A stretch of DNA of 64,000 bases from Antedon mediterranea (GCF_964355755.1 NC_092673.1:26725001-26789000), one strand, 5' to 3'. Shown: positions 1 to 15,100, counted from the first letter of the stretch. Notes: generated by a model not told the origin, from the letters alone. Numbers and translations are program-made.

Positions 1-103
1 TACCAATATTTTCAAGTAGTGCCGCTAGAAGTTCTTGAGCGTCCTCTAGACTGGACTTTGCCATCTTGGTAGTCGCCTCTGCACTGTTAGCTTTAGCAAG
101 GGC
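1..103 (-). CDS. LAMC1: LAMC1 exon 27 (cut by window edge): coiled coil
   Basis: The exon starts after acceptor cag at 104-106 and runs off the window. It encodes [19 protein letters not shown], then [15 protein letters not shown]. About 80 residues of the chain remain downstream by comparison with human gamma-1. Confidence 0.88.
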
Positions 104-3100
104 CTGTGAAAATGCAAAAATTACATTAAAGTACTTTCCGTGTGTCATAAATGATGGAATTCATAATGCCTGGTGTCACACTACCATAACATAATGACTA
201 GAAATTTGTATTTGTTTTAGTTCCAATGAACCACTACTTTTTAGAATTTAAGGAACTTACAATGTTTCAAATTAAATTGGTCTAGGTAAAATAAAAACTG
301 ACGTAGAATTTTAAGAAAATAACATAAGACAAAATTTAATATTAAAAAAAACGAAAAAAAGTGTGCATAAGGAGGCTAAAATAGGTTTTAAAAGGTTTAA
401 AGAAAAGGCAAAATAGGCATACAAATCATTGAATAGAATTCAAATAATAAAATAGATTAAAAAGTAAATTCCCTATTTAAATTAATTGACCATTACAAAG
501 ATTATTACCAGTGGTTACTCATCTAATTAAATTTTATAATTTACGATAGATGACGGTTGTCATTGGCGAGTTAAAATGGTCAAGTGGTTAAGGCAGAGGC
601 GTTTACCATACCTAAAGAGCCAAAAATATTGGCATGGGTTCGAGGCCGACTAGATCCTAGTTCTGGTGGTAAAACAAGTCTTCTCGTTTAAGAATTATAA
701 AACGTATGTCCAGTGTACACAATTTACCAGTGTGCACTTTAAAGAACCCAGTTCATCATTCGAGATGAATAGAGGGTTACCCTGGTGAACTGGTTCACAA
801 AATAGCCCCTGTATCAGGGAGATTACCACCTATCTGTAATTAATTTACTATTGGTAATCCATTTGTGCCTAAAATAAAATAAAATGCATCATTGAAACTT
901 ACTTCAGCAGCTAGTTGTTCGTCAGAATCTGCTTGATCTTCCAGTGCCTTTAATTGATCTTTGACCTCTTGTACTTCTCCCTCTAGTCGTACTGCCGTAC
1001 CTTGAAGATCTAATGCTTCGTAAAACGTTTGGTTTGCCTCATCTTTTATTTTCTTTGCCTCCTATTGCAAAAAATATACATAAGTTGAATAGATGACCTG
1101 ACCTGACACACATTGACCCGACTTCTATATGAAACCCCATACATTACAATATATAGTTCTAAGAGTGTAAAGGGAGGTCAGATAATACACCACATGATAC
1201 AAGTATAAATAACAGTAATATTTTTAAAGATATATTTTCATCCTGAAAAAATTAATTGTTTTAATTTTTTTGTTTAATAAGCCATTTATTTTTTTTCATT
1301 TTATAAGTGAAGACATTATTTTTTGGTTTTTTTTTACGGATTAAAACTGCAAAATAGCATATTCAATGGTTTTTTTATCTTCATTGTTCATTTTGGGGGA
1401 CAATACATAATATCACAAATAAAAATATTCAAATACAGATTAATGTGCTAAAATTAAACATTGCTGATTATTAAAAATGGAAAACAAACAATGGTACATA
1501 CTTCTGAAGCCATTGTGGCAATATCGAGTGCTTCATCCGCGATCTTTCTTGCATTAATGGCATCTTCTTTTGCAGCATCAACAGCTGCCTTGGCATCATT
1601 TGCGGTATTGTTTGCTTCGCTGATGGTTTGCTCAATGTCTGGTAACTCACGTAGAGCAACTTCTGCGTCTTTCTTACTGGCTTCAACTTGGTCATCAAAA
1701 ACTTTAAAACAACACTTACTTCAATCAATCTCATTTATTTTTATATTAAGCATTACAACGTACTGTAGAACTGTTTGGTTGCCACTCAAACAGGACAATG
1801 AAGTAGGCTCAATGCATGTGAGTTGACCAACCACAAACGACCGATTATGTATCACATCGTGATTGGTCAAATTGCATGGATAGTCATCAAACATCTATAT
1901 CCCCTTGTTTTTGTAAGTAAGTTGGTCCCTGAATAGGGCTGCAGCATTTCATAAATAGGGGTGTTCCAAAGGAGGGGTCTTATTGTAATACAAAACTACT
2001 ACTACTTTTTGCGCTAAGCAGAATTATGTATGATTTTTTCAGTATTACCAACCTTTCAGGGTATCTCTTGTCTGTTCAGCATCTTCTAGGGCCTTATCCG
2101 CATCTTTCTTCGCTTGTTCTGCATCAGCTTTGTGGCTATCAACAGTGGCCAAGAGTCTATCTGTTTCCTGTAATGAAATGAATACTATGTTATATAAATA
2201 TTTTATTGCTATGGTCCATTTTAATTTCTATTAACAGTGTTTTGGCTGAGTGCCCCTCTGCCCACCCACTCAGCCTCTGAGAACATGCATAACATGGACA
2301 CTGGGTGTGCATTCCTTTCTGGTCTCAAATATATAAAACATGTTATCAATATACTAAAACAAAATTTAAAAACCTGTTGTAGTCGTCTCTTTTCATCCAA
2401 TAGACCTCTTCCTTCTTTTGATTTTTCTTCTACATCAGTCAACAACATCTGGTTATCGTTAATCAATGCATTAGCTTCATCTTGTATTCTTTTGGCCTAC
2501 AAAAAATACAATTTATGAATGTAAAATTCAAGGAGGGAAATTTTTTGCACCGTGCTTTTAGGCAGTTATATTTAAGTGGATTGAAGCATTAGGAAACTTG
2601 TATCATACCGAAGCTATAGTACTAAGGCTGAAAAAATGTCTTTACCATTCCTGGCAAAGGTACATTCACATTTGTGGAAGACAGCAGCATTTTGTTGAAT
2701 ATAATAATGGAAAATCATATTAAAGAATTCAAAGGGGCGAAACATAACAAGTATGAATGCAGCTCTGGTTGATTAAATACCTCTGTAATGATGTCTGTAG
2801 CATTTTTCGACATGGCGTCAGTGTCAAAGGATGGAAGTGGTTTCTGAGCTTCGTTAAGCAGGTTAGTGCTCTCGTCGTGAGCATCCTGGGCACTCATCAA
2901 TGCTTCAGAAGCAACGCGTTCTGCCTCGTCAGCTAACGATTCAACATCAGTATACCTGAAAAACAAATGATTTTGGTTGAGAAGATAGATCAAAAAGTAA
3001 AAGCTCTGTACAATGGGCATGCATATATACACATATCGTCAGCAACACCACGAAGAGACACTAACCATGCAGCTGTTTGATATAAACAAGTGCTTTGGGG

Positions 3101-6100
3101 AGAAAAAATGTGGTTTAGTAGAGAGTTTTATATGCCTGTAAAGCTAGACAATTAAGCTAAAGGTGTAAATTTATTGTAATCTTGTTAATAAATGAACTAG
3201 TATGTTAAGGCTAATAATATTGTCTTGTGTGAAAATGCAAAATCCAATTCATAACGTAATGTCTAGCCACGTTAGTATTACTCTGTGGCGTCACCGACAA
3301 TATATCTGTATTGTCATATATTTACCAAAACATTCAAACTATAATAATTGGAGTAGAAATGGTAGCTATCAACACTAATTAGTGTGTAGGGAGAAGAAGG
3401 GTGTTGGGTTGGAGCCGGTATCTTTTCTATTATTGTCATATACACCAAATAAAACAAAATGGCTACCTGGTTTCTAAGTCGTTGACTTTTGGTTCAATGT
3501 AGTCAAGATCTTCAATTCCGTTCACCACATCCAAAGCATCATTTGACGTTTTAAGGGCTTCATCTGCCGTTATTGCGATTGCATCTGCACTATTTTCTAA
3601 CCTATAATGAAACAAACAAAGCTATGATATAAAACAGTGTCTAATATCTTGGAAGGGTGTTTTTTCTGTTCTCTCCCCTCAGAGGGGCCTGCTAGGAACA
3701 AAATTACACTTTAAACAAATTTGATCCTAAACTTCTAGCTATTCAAGTATAAATTGTGATTACGATTAATTTGTGATTATGATTAATTTACAATAACTTG
3801 AAATGCTCTGTCACTAATAGTGATTTAACCAATCACAAGCGATGGATTATTCAATCGGTTGTCATTGGTCAACTTGCTTATGTTGCGTTTACATCCTTGC
3901 GTTACGTCCTAGTGGGACTCAAGCTTAGACAAGATTAATCATACGGATATGTATATTCATCAAAATGGTATTATGTTTAGAAAGAGATAAATCTAATTCA
4001 CTGGATTATTAATTGAGAAATCATACCGATCAGCAGCAGCAGTGGCTCTGAAAGTGAGTTCCTTCATTTCACGTTGTTGCGCTGTACTGTTCTCGTTGGC
4101 TTGACGCAGCTTTTCAATTTCCTTGTCACCTTCGGTTTTCAAGTAATCCTTTGCAGCGTTCAATGTTGCTTGTGCCCGATTTAGGATGCCTATTGTTTGT
4201 GAGATTGCTGTAAAAAGCAAAACATTAATAAATTATATATTAGGAAAAAGCTTTGTTTCATTTTGTTTATTTTTCACTCATTTAAATGCATTTAAACAAA
4301 CATACATATACAGTGTATAATATATGTGTGGAAGGAGGTCACAGTAAGTTCCTTGAACTTTAAGTCAAGTCCCCTTATCAGTAAAATAAAGTTCCCACCT
4401 GTCCGACTCAAATTTTGATTAAATTGCATATACAAATTTCTAAGAACCATAGCCCGGCATCACTATCTTGGAAACTACATATCTTATGAGACTAATTTTC
4501 TTTGTGGGTTTTTTTGACATAGTGGATCATATTTGTGGAATTTCGTCAAAATCAGAGTCAGGTGGGGAGCTCTAGTTTATTTGACACGAAATGACCCATT
4601 AATAAATTCTTCATAAGGCGTTTAAAGATAAATCAATGAGATAACAACTTGTTTAAGGGTTCTTTCACACCTGTTCCAGCATGGTTCCAGTCCGGCGCCG
4701 GCAAACAAAATCAAACGTCAATGTTTCATTTTCATGACACTCCACATGGCTATGCGCCAATCAATATTCATGAAGCCGCATGAAAACAAAACATTGACGT
4801 TCATTTGATTTGCCAGCTCCAGAAAGAGGGGTTGTTTTCGAATGTATTCTCTAAAAACTTCTCCACGTCACAATATTGGAATCATTTTAATTTTTGTATG
4901 ACCCATAGGGTACAAATTTTAAAAATTGGCTAGAAAACAATTGGGTATATATTATTATTCTCTTCTTACCTCCCTGAGCACTGTTGGTATCCTCATCAGC
5001 CTGGTTTTTGTTTCCTTCAATACGTTCAAGTTGCTCTCTAAGCTGCGCAATGGCCTCTTCTATCCCAGAAATATCAACTATAAATAATTCAATCATCTGT
5101 GTTATCACTTGTCACGAATGAAATTGAACCAATTTATTATACCATAATACCCATTGAAAACTTTAAAATTAGATCAACATAAAAGTAAAAAATCACATAT
5201 GGCCATCATTTTGAAATATACCGATGTTTCGGTTTCTGAGACTCAGCAGAAAATGAAATAGTATGGAACAGGCAACATATACGGCGTGGTGTTATTTACC
5301 TCACTGTAGATGACTTAAATGAAATCTAAATTCAACTTTACGATTATGTTAGGCCAAATTTGAACGACAACACCTGGATATTACCTGGGGCTTCCAGTTG
5401 TCTGGCATCTGCCAAGACTTTCTTCACTTCTTCGTCTAATTCCTTTAACCTCCTTTCAAATTCTTTATCATTGACCTCTGTAGGGTCAACTGTGCTAATC
5501 AGTTTTCGCAGCGTTTCCATGGCCTCTTCATGTTCTTTGACCTTATCAGCAACCAAGTTGTAACACTCTGGACAATCTATATTTAGAAACCCAGAAATAT
5601 TATTGATTAATGAAAGTTACCAAGAATACTACTGTGTTTTGAGAGTAATTTTCATTGACTTTTCAGAAAGATAGGATGATGGGATAGTCAGTACTAGGTC
5701 AGGGGTTAAATTTACTTGTAGTACAGTATCTGTTGATAAAATCCAGTTGTACTTTAAATCATATTTTCTCTTGGTTTTTCACTTAAGTGCTTCTTAACTA
5801 CCTCGACTTAAGCAAAATTGTTGGTAAATACCAGTCCTGTATATTATAGAATGATTTGGTATTTATGATGATAATTTTAATAATAAAAGTGTAAAGGCCC
5901 TCGCTAATGCGGAATGCTTCACCGTTCTGGATTCTGCGAATTCTGCTTTCAAACTTAAGGTCAAGAAAGCCCTCCACATCACGTGGAGTAAACCTTCCTT
6001 GAAAAAACAAATCTATAACTTAGGCGTCACGCTTGCCATATGATTGTTTGTTGCCAACGTTCCTTGTTGTTTTATCATGCTAATTACTTCCTTATTTACA

Positions 6101-9100
6101 TACAACCTGTTCTGATGATGAGAATAGTTTCTCGAAACATGTAACATTTTAAAGAAGTTTGCCTATTCATTAAATGTCTCACTATAGTTATTTTAATTCG
6201 ATAATAAAAGTAAAGATAACACATGATAGTATCTAACAAATACTTACCAATGCAGCCTTGTGAGATATCATATTTGTTAATCTCGCAACTATCGCATTTT
6301 ACTCCAAGTACTCCTTCCCTACATGTACAGCTGCCCTGTTCAGTACAATTCAGATACAACGAACCTAGGGGGTCACAGCTACAAGCTGGAGGATAAAAAA
6401 AGATCCATATCATTTAAGATTTTACATTATTAATCAATGCATAGAAATAAAGATTTAACAAAGAAATAAACACCGAACGAATATAACTAGATTATTGTAG
6501 CTGTTATCCACAGTGGCTGTTTGAACTCATCGCGAAAGGTGTACCAAGATCACATAAACATTTTGCGTACACTAGACCTACGGTTTATAGTCATAATTAT
6601 AAGAGAATACTCATTCTACCACCAGAACCATGGAGCGAGTGAACCTTGAACCCTTGCCGACCTTATGGCTATGTATTATGGTTCCACTGTCCTAATCGTT
6701 AGGTCACTTACTTTCAAAATATTTTTGTTTGTTTGTTTCTTTATTTCCATTCAAAAAATCATAAACATACATAAACAATCATTACAAAACAAAAGAATGG
6801 AAATTTTGAATTTGAAAGGAAAGTGAGATGTAATATATTAAGAATATAAAGTAAAGTAATATAAGAACTATATTTTACCATCACATCCTGCTGTTGAGAA
6901 ACTGTAATGGTCATACAAACAAGACTGACACTGTCGGCCATCGACTCCTTGACGACAATCACACTGTCCCGATATCTGATCGCAACTGTACCTAGTAGAA
7001 CCTGTTGGTGAACAACCGCACGCCTCGCATCCGTTACCACTTGCGATGTTAAAGTAGCCGTCATAACACTCGTCACATTTATCACCTAAGACGTTCTCTT
7101 GGCAATGGCAGACTCCATTACGATCACAGGTAAGGTATCCAGAACCGTGAACATTGCATTCACAAGCTACAAAATAGCAATTTGTAATAGAATTTTTTTT
7201 TTAAATAAAATATTTATTGCAGTAAGTAATAAATTCTATTTTTCTGGCTGGAAAAAATGTCACTTACGTTGACATTGTCCTTTGGGATCAGCCATGGCAT
7301 CACCATAGTAACCATCTGCACAGTATTCACAGAAAAATCCAGCTGTGTTGTAGATGCACTTTAAACATTCCCCAGTGGTACTAACAAAAAAAGTTATTTA
7401 ATAACGATTTAAAGTTTGCAAAAGAAAAAACCTTTTAAATATATTTACAGGGGTGGGGGGAAGGACATTTTTCAACAAAAAGAAAAAACATCCTTACAAG
7501 CTAGGCTAGTTAGGCCTATTAAACATTACTTCTACTACTAGTCTCTAGTTGAAATAGGCACCTCGGGTAAAAAGGGAGTTTGTTCAAACCAAATAACAGT
7601 CAAATGATAATTATTAGTACAGTACATCAATTGTATTTACCTATCGCAATTTCCAACCGCATTAGAATCAATATTACCACCACATGTACACCTATTACAA
7701 CGGGACGCAGGGCCGTTATGGCCGGCTGGATCACCATAGTAACCATCAGCGCAAACATCACATCTGTTACCTGTAATTTAAATAATAAACATTAAAAATA
7801 CATTTACAATTACATTTAAATGTTATCTTAAAAATAATTATTTAATAATTATTATCTTTACCAATATATCCTTCAGGACACCGGATACAGATCACCTCTC
7901 CAAGCGAATCTTGCATGCATTCTGATTGGTCGGGGCATGGACACGGTAGACAATCTTCACGATTACCACGTGTAGCAACCCCATAGTAGCCCTTGGAACA
8001 TCTCTGGCAATTGTCTCCTTCAGTGTTATCTTCGCAGCGACAAATACCTGAATAGATATTTAATGAAATATTTTAGTTTTAAAAGTAGATGTCTAATCTA
8101 TACAATACAAGCAACGCTAAACTACTTTCATTAAAAGTACGAGTCGTAAATTTGAAAAAAGGTAGCCTGGAATGTTTGTCTGTATTTATGGTTATACGAA
8201 GTTTGTGTTTATTAGTTTCATTTCTTCATATTTATAGTATTAAAGGGACATCTTCAAGATTCAACAAAATGCACCCTGAATAGGCATGTCCCAAACAGAA
8301 GTTTTCTTTTCGTACATCAGTTGGGGACTCCTTATGTGAAAGCCATAACCACTTCCTAATATAACTTAGCGTAACTCTATAAATAATCTCTCTCTCACTA
8401 TAAAGTAAAACAAAAATTGCTCATGTGATTCAAACCCCATACATCAACATGCAAAGTCCATAGTCTATCCATTTGACTACAGAAAGCTCTTGCATTAGTG
8501 AATTGTATTGTATTCTTATGTCACACCTTATGGATATAACTAATGAATATTCATGTTTATTTTGTTATGTTTCATGAGGGGTTCCAAACTTATGTATGAA
8601 AAAAAATAACAAAATTATCATACCTGAATCAGGACTACATACAGTGGCGTGGTTGTTGCACTCGCATGGAACACATCTGGCAAAAGGATCACCATAAGGT
8701 GGGTCTCTGAAGTAGCCAACAGTACAGGATTCACAAGACTGACCAACATAACCTTGTGGGCAGGTACAAACCTCAACCTGATTTGCTGCATCTCTAGTAG
8801 TGAGGACGGATCGACGGACAGTGTCAAGCTTGACATTGTCCAATGTACCAGAATTATCTAAGAAAAAAAAATCAGAGAATTTCAATGATGTGAACAGTGG
8901 AGTGGAGTTGTGGTTTGGTTGTTATGATGCTTATGGTTACCCTTGGCAATATATAAAAACAAAAACAAAAAACAAAACAAAATACAGTTACAATGCAATA
9001 TACTATACATAAACAATTTTTTAATCTGTCCACATTAAATTGTATCCTTTACATGGTTTTAAAACACTCAAATGTTGAAGCATTAGGGAGCTCTAAGAAA

Positions 9101-12100
9101 TCATAAACTACAGTAATACACTTCACATTGCTTAGCAAAACTGTGGCTGTGCATGGTGATATATAAAATGCATATAACCAGCAATACAGGATAAACATTT
9201 AACCAACCTTGAGTGCCGTATGTCGCACGAATTCGGATGCTTGTCAGGTTAGACATCATGCGCTGGAATCGGAAGGTGTCCAAGGTAGATGTCCATCCAT
9301 ATGATGGGCTCTCGTGCAACCTGAAAGAAAAGGTCTTAGGCTGCTACAGTATCTGTGCCAGAAATCTTCTGACAAAGACATGTGTCACTTAAGCCACTTT
9401 AGTACAAGAGAAAAGATATGGGTTACCATATACAAGACATTTCAGCTTTGAAAGGGCTGAATAGGTATATATACAAAAGAAATTGTTCGCTTCTGGATGG
9501 ACCATGACAAGTGGATTTTGTCTATGTTCCACAACCACCAGGGTCTGTTTAATTACTGTCCCTTTTTTCTAGAGCTCTGTCTACACTATGTGGCAAAAAT
9601 GCTACCATATTTGGGCACATCACAGTGTAGACAGCTTTACATTTGGAAATGAAAGCTGGCTAAATGTATTCTTAAGGAAGAAGTAAACAGCACAAAGTTC
9701 ATGAAAATTCTTTTAGCTGCCATTCCCCCACATGCTCCTCCCCACTACTTTTAGCTGCCATTCCACCACATGCTCCTCCCCACTACTTTCAGCTGCCATT
9801 CCACCACATGCTCCTCCTCCCTTATACTTTCAGCTCCCATTCCACCAGATGCTCATCCACCCCACTAACCTGAAGCTGAAGGTAGTTGAACGCTGAGAAG
9901 GTTCAGCATAATCTTCAGTTCTCATTGGTGCAGTGACTCTATAACCAGCTCCTTCAATCACAAGATCCTCAGAAGATAGACGAACATCATCTTGATCAAC
10001 ACGGAGGTCAAAGGTCAAATATTGACCATACGAAAATATTTGGTCTCCAAGAAACTCAACTAAATAAGAATAAAAATAGAAGCATGATTTAAAAAAATTG
10101 TATTTGTTCTAAAGAATACACATTAAAGCTACTCCTTTGTGATATTCCTATTCAGGAGACACCCCTATCAAGGGGGTACTTTTCTCATGAAAAAGGAGAA
10201 GAAGGAGAAACATATGTTTTAACACACACTTCTATACAGGGGACATAAAAAATAATATCTTATACAGTAGAAAGGCTTCTTTGTGGTATCCCAATTCAGG
10301 ACACTTTCCCATGAAAAAGACATAATAATAATAAAAAGTTTTACCAGAACACCCCTATTCTTGGAACAGATTGTTGGGTTCTGAAGTTTTCGCCTATAAT
10401 TATGGACTTTATCGTATTTTAAGCACAAATATTCTTAAGACATTTCAAAATTATCAGAGAATAATAATAATATTAAAAACTATATAGTACATACACAAAT
10501 TGGTGGTGATATTTTTGGTTGTCTCAACAAAACAGTAATGTTTACAGAAACCTTTACTTACATGGAGCTTGAAAGTAGTAAAAGTTATTGGTGTCTGCGT
10601 ATAGTCCAATATTTCCACGGATAGAGTTGAAATTGATTGGTTGCTCATTTCCACCTCGGTCAACTCCTGTCCAACCAGCGCGATCTAGAAGATTTAATAT
10701 AAATGAGAATAAAGTCACTATTTTAGAAAACTATGCATGTGTAAATGCAAGCAGAATAACTTGTGCTGCTGTCTAAGCAAGACAAACATGGCGACCATCA
10801 TTCTCAAATATTCTCCTAATCCTTTAATTTACATTGATTACATCAGGTCAATGATCTGTGGAGTGTTAAAATATCATTTTTTGTCCAAGGCAAATTCCTT
10901 ACCTAAAGTGAATCTACTTTCTATTTTAGAGTTTTCATAGCCTGGTATAGATGTACAGTCAGAGGAATGGCCATGACAGAAGCAGGCTAGACATCCAAAC
11001 TCATCAGAGCCTTGTAGGTTGAAGAATCCTGGCTTGCACCTAAAAAAACATTTAACGATATCAGTGAAATTTGTCTAAATTGTTTTTGGTATAAACTACT
11101 AGTGTCCCAGACTCACTAAGGCGTAGGATTATGGTTCCATTTGATACTTCTTTTCAGTGGTTTTGATTTCTTGAACTACATTCACATTTTTCTGTCTCAT
11201 GGAATGGCAGACTGCATCGTTCATTAAATAATAAAAAATAGACATCTTCCGTTCTGTGGGAATGTAGTTTTAATTACATACATGAAGAAACATTAACACT
11301 ATTGCCATTTAACAACCATCCACAACTATAAAATCATCAGTTTACATTGTTTTCATTCAGTTAGAAGAATTATTACTTTAACTTTACTTTTGTTTTATAA
11401 GTGTCATCTGAAACTACAGTACTTTCTGGGTTTGCATAAAGTACATGTTTTAATGTGTTACTGTTACCACTTCTTGAATTTATAGCTGTAGTGAACTCTG
11501 ACCTAGTAAACCTCACCTGTCACAGTTGCGACCTTCGACATTCTGCTTACAGGAGCAGTCACCTGAATTAGAATTACAATCTTCCTGGTTGCCCAGGCTA
11601 CCATCTCCATAACAATTACAAGCCCTGTAAACAATGGCAATGAAAATAAACAAATAATTGAATTGCAAAAAAAACTATCTTCGTCATTGTTGAATCTTGA
11701 TTATTTATATAAACCATATAAAGTTCCAATGAAGTTTGATATATCAGAGTACTGTAAAAAGCAAGCCAAAAATATTTCTTTATGAAAAGTATTAATTAAA
11801 GATAATATATTTGCCCTCTGAAAAAATAATTTTTGTTGAGTATGCCATTTCAATGTCACATAATAGAATAAATAAATAATAAAAGCAACAAATAGTCAAA
11901 TTGGCTGCCAGCCAATGGGTTTTTGGTTGAATTTAACCATTTATTTTATAAGTAGAAATGCATTTTGTTTTTTTTTCTATGCAAGTGATAAACTTTATTA
12001 ACACTACAAAATAACCTAAGTCTGATAAAATTTTCTTTTTTCATGTTTCTTGGGGACAATACACCATTAAAGGATGATTGTAGAATTAATTATATTGTTG

Positions 12101-15100
12101 ATATTATCAACTATTGATACCTGCATCCTGTGATTCCAAAGTCATAGTAATTAGGCAAGCACTGGTCACACCTAAGACCACCCACACCAGGTTTACATAC
12201 ACACTGACCATTAGATGAACATTGTAAATTGAGTGACCCTATAAAGAACAGATAATATAAATAAACAACCTTAGCCAAATGATAATAATACTACAATTCA
12301 CTACAGTTGGGTTCATATCGAACTTAGGGCGAGATAAGTACTGATCTAGTTAAATTTTACGAGAGCGGTAATTCAATTAAATTCATTAAATTGCGTTCGA
12401 CGGCTCATGTTAGGGCGAGATAACTTAAGCATCACATGCTCGCGACCCCGCCGACACAAACAGGAAGTACAGTTGAACAGGTTAGGGCACTTTATTGTGG
12501 GCTATTCCTTGTGTGTATACGCACCCATTCTACCACCTTCTTCTTTTTCGAGTACTGCTTAACGATCCGTCGACACAATGCTTCCTCAGTTATTATTATT
12601 ATCGGGGTTTTTACCTATATTTTTACAAATGATTAATGATGACACGACACTGAACTAGATGAAGGTACTGCTTTGCTGCTGTTTGCGTTAGTTGAGTTCG
12701 TTTCTAGCTGCATGGAATCCCAGCGAATGATGCGACAACAACGACGGCTCAGATACCTACGATATGCCGAGGAACAGCGCGAACTTGGGGAGATCATGTT
12801 TCTTTTACATACAAGCCTAGATGTAACATTTTTTGTCTTCGCTTTTACTTTTTCGGACATGATGAATGCGGTACAGATGTATTGAAATAAGTTTTAAAAT
12901 AGTAATATGACAGATCGTCGCTCTCGGTTAACATGTGGTTCAGAAATAAAGCTAATTTGTTGTTTATATGTCAAAGTTGAAATTTGCTTTAATCTGATTG
13001 GTGTATTGGTGACCTCAAATTCTGAATGCCTCATGCTGTGTTAATTACCTTAATCGTTTTCTAGCTTTACCAGTGGATTTACTATTCAGTCGAGGCGATG
13101 GCCTTGACTGACCGTAGTCGAGGAAATTCCTTCATCTCGCCCTAATAATTCGTTCACATCAAAGTTATGGCGACATCATCTCGTTAATCTAGTAAATTTA
13201 TCTCGCCCTAAGTTCGATATGAACGGGCCTAATAATACTACAATTCACTCTGGTTAACATTTCACTTTAACCAATGGCACACATTCAATATGAATTGTCA
13301 CTGTCCATCATCATTAATATTATCGTTTCTATCGCACCTTTACCAAGATCAACATAATCCATAAGAACCAATCAGTAACAATGCTTTGCTTAATTTGTAA
13401 ATTTTTTGTTGAATATGCCATCTTGATATCATATTATAGTTTTTTTAACCAAAAATTAGATAAAGAAAAATTTATTATTTACCTGAAAATACTGTAATAT
13501 TTTTTTTGTTTAAAGTTTATAACTGAAAACATTATTTTGTCAGGTTTTTTTCTACGGAAATGATTAACTTTGTTAAAACTACAAAATAGCACATTTAAAG
13601 TCTGATTTTATTAAAATCTTCATTGTTCATGTTTTTTAGGGACAATACAATTTTATTTTATTTATTCATGGTCAAACAGTAACATATAGAACATAGCTTG
13701 AAATTATTTTCATTAAAAATTCACATAATAATAGAGTTAAAAAGGTTACAATTTGGTAAAACACAGATAAAATATAATGATATACTTTAAATTATCCCTT
13801 ACCCACAAGATTACAGTCGCACAGTCTGCACGGCTCTGAAAGCGACGATCGGTAATAATTTTCCCTACATCTGTCGCATTTAGGTCCAGCTGTATTCTGT
13901 GTGCAGTCGACGCAAAATCCTCCGTAACCGGTTCTGTCATACAAATCTTGATTGAACATACAACGGTTCGAGAAACCATTACAGTCGCATACTGAAATAA
14001 AACAGTAAATTTTAATAAGAAAATACAACAAGTTTATTTTCATATTAAATTGGCAAGCATCATCCATACAGTTTTCCTTTTACAGCAATCAAGACAAAGT
14101 TTTATCAGTCTGTATATCTTTTGGTTTTTGGTAAATTATTTAAATGAGCTGAGGTCTTGACAATTTTCAACGTAACTTACAATTCCAGCGCTCGTTATGC
14201 CAATACCAGTAACCGTTGGCAACAGAAACAAGCAACAAGACGATTAAAGACTTAGTTTTTATATAAGTAAATGGAGCCATGTCTTATTGTGAATGCTCCT
14301 TATTACAAAGTCCACAAATCGTTGAAGTAAATCTTCTATCAATCTATGCGATGGAGATACTTTATGCAACTATTACAATCCTGTTATACAAAAGATTACT
14401 TCCGAATGAAGTATTATAAACTGCGATATCTCTTGAAAAACGTTCCACTACTATTTGGTATTCTCTGGAAAAAAACTAAAAATCAAACTAGATATAGCTT
14501 CTTGATTCAAATGAAAAGAAAATGTAAAAATAACAGATAGTCAGAACAGTTTCAGAACAAAATACAGTATTGAGAAATTTACACAGTGAAGTACAGCAAT
14601 ATCTTTATTTTTCCAATCAAAACCGTAACGAAAGTTTATCCAATTTTTTTTTACGAATAATCCAAATTATTTTCCTCTGTAATCTGAATGTGAATGTCTT
14701 CAATGCTCGGCTAATAAAATGAAATATCAAAACAGAAATGCAAGTACTCCAGGTTAAAAATGTGTGTTACCAAAATTTAAATCAAGCAATATTTGAAATA
14801 TAATACAAAGTTCCTTATAATTAGGTTTCCTTCAAATACTTAAATTACTCCCTTTTTAATTGGAAATTTAATAACATTTCAAACTTGGCAAGTAGTAATT
14901 TATTATTCAATGAGAAAGGAAAAATCTAGACAGAATCCAATACAATACATCAATATCTGAAACAAATGACTTAGCAAATATAATAGTTAGCCTGTTTCCA
15001 AGTCTAATATGAAACTTTCCTTGTTAAAACATCCAATTTTTTAAATACTGTAGAAAGCAAGTAACCAAAATCCAACAAATTTAGACAGCATGCAACTTTC

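Noticed and set aside
566-700. Functional tRNA genes (also 17985-18060 and 59275-59350)
   Set aside because: A and B boxes are visible, but acceptor and anticodon stems do not pair well, so tRNA-derived SINEs fit better.
2049-2053. Alternative donor for LAMC1 exon 24 four bases downstream
   Set aside because: It leaves phase 2, which breaks the frame of exon 25; the donor after 2053 keeps it.
8618-8861. Other open frames overlapping LAMC1 exon 12
   Set aside because: Shadow frames of a Cys-rich laminin exon; the LAMC1 frame has family motifs and consistent splicing.
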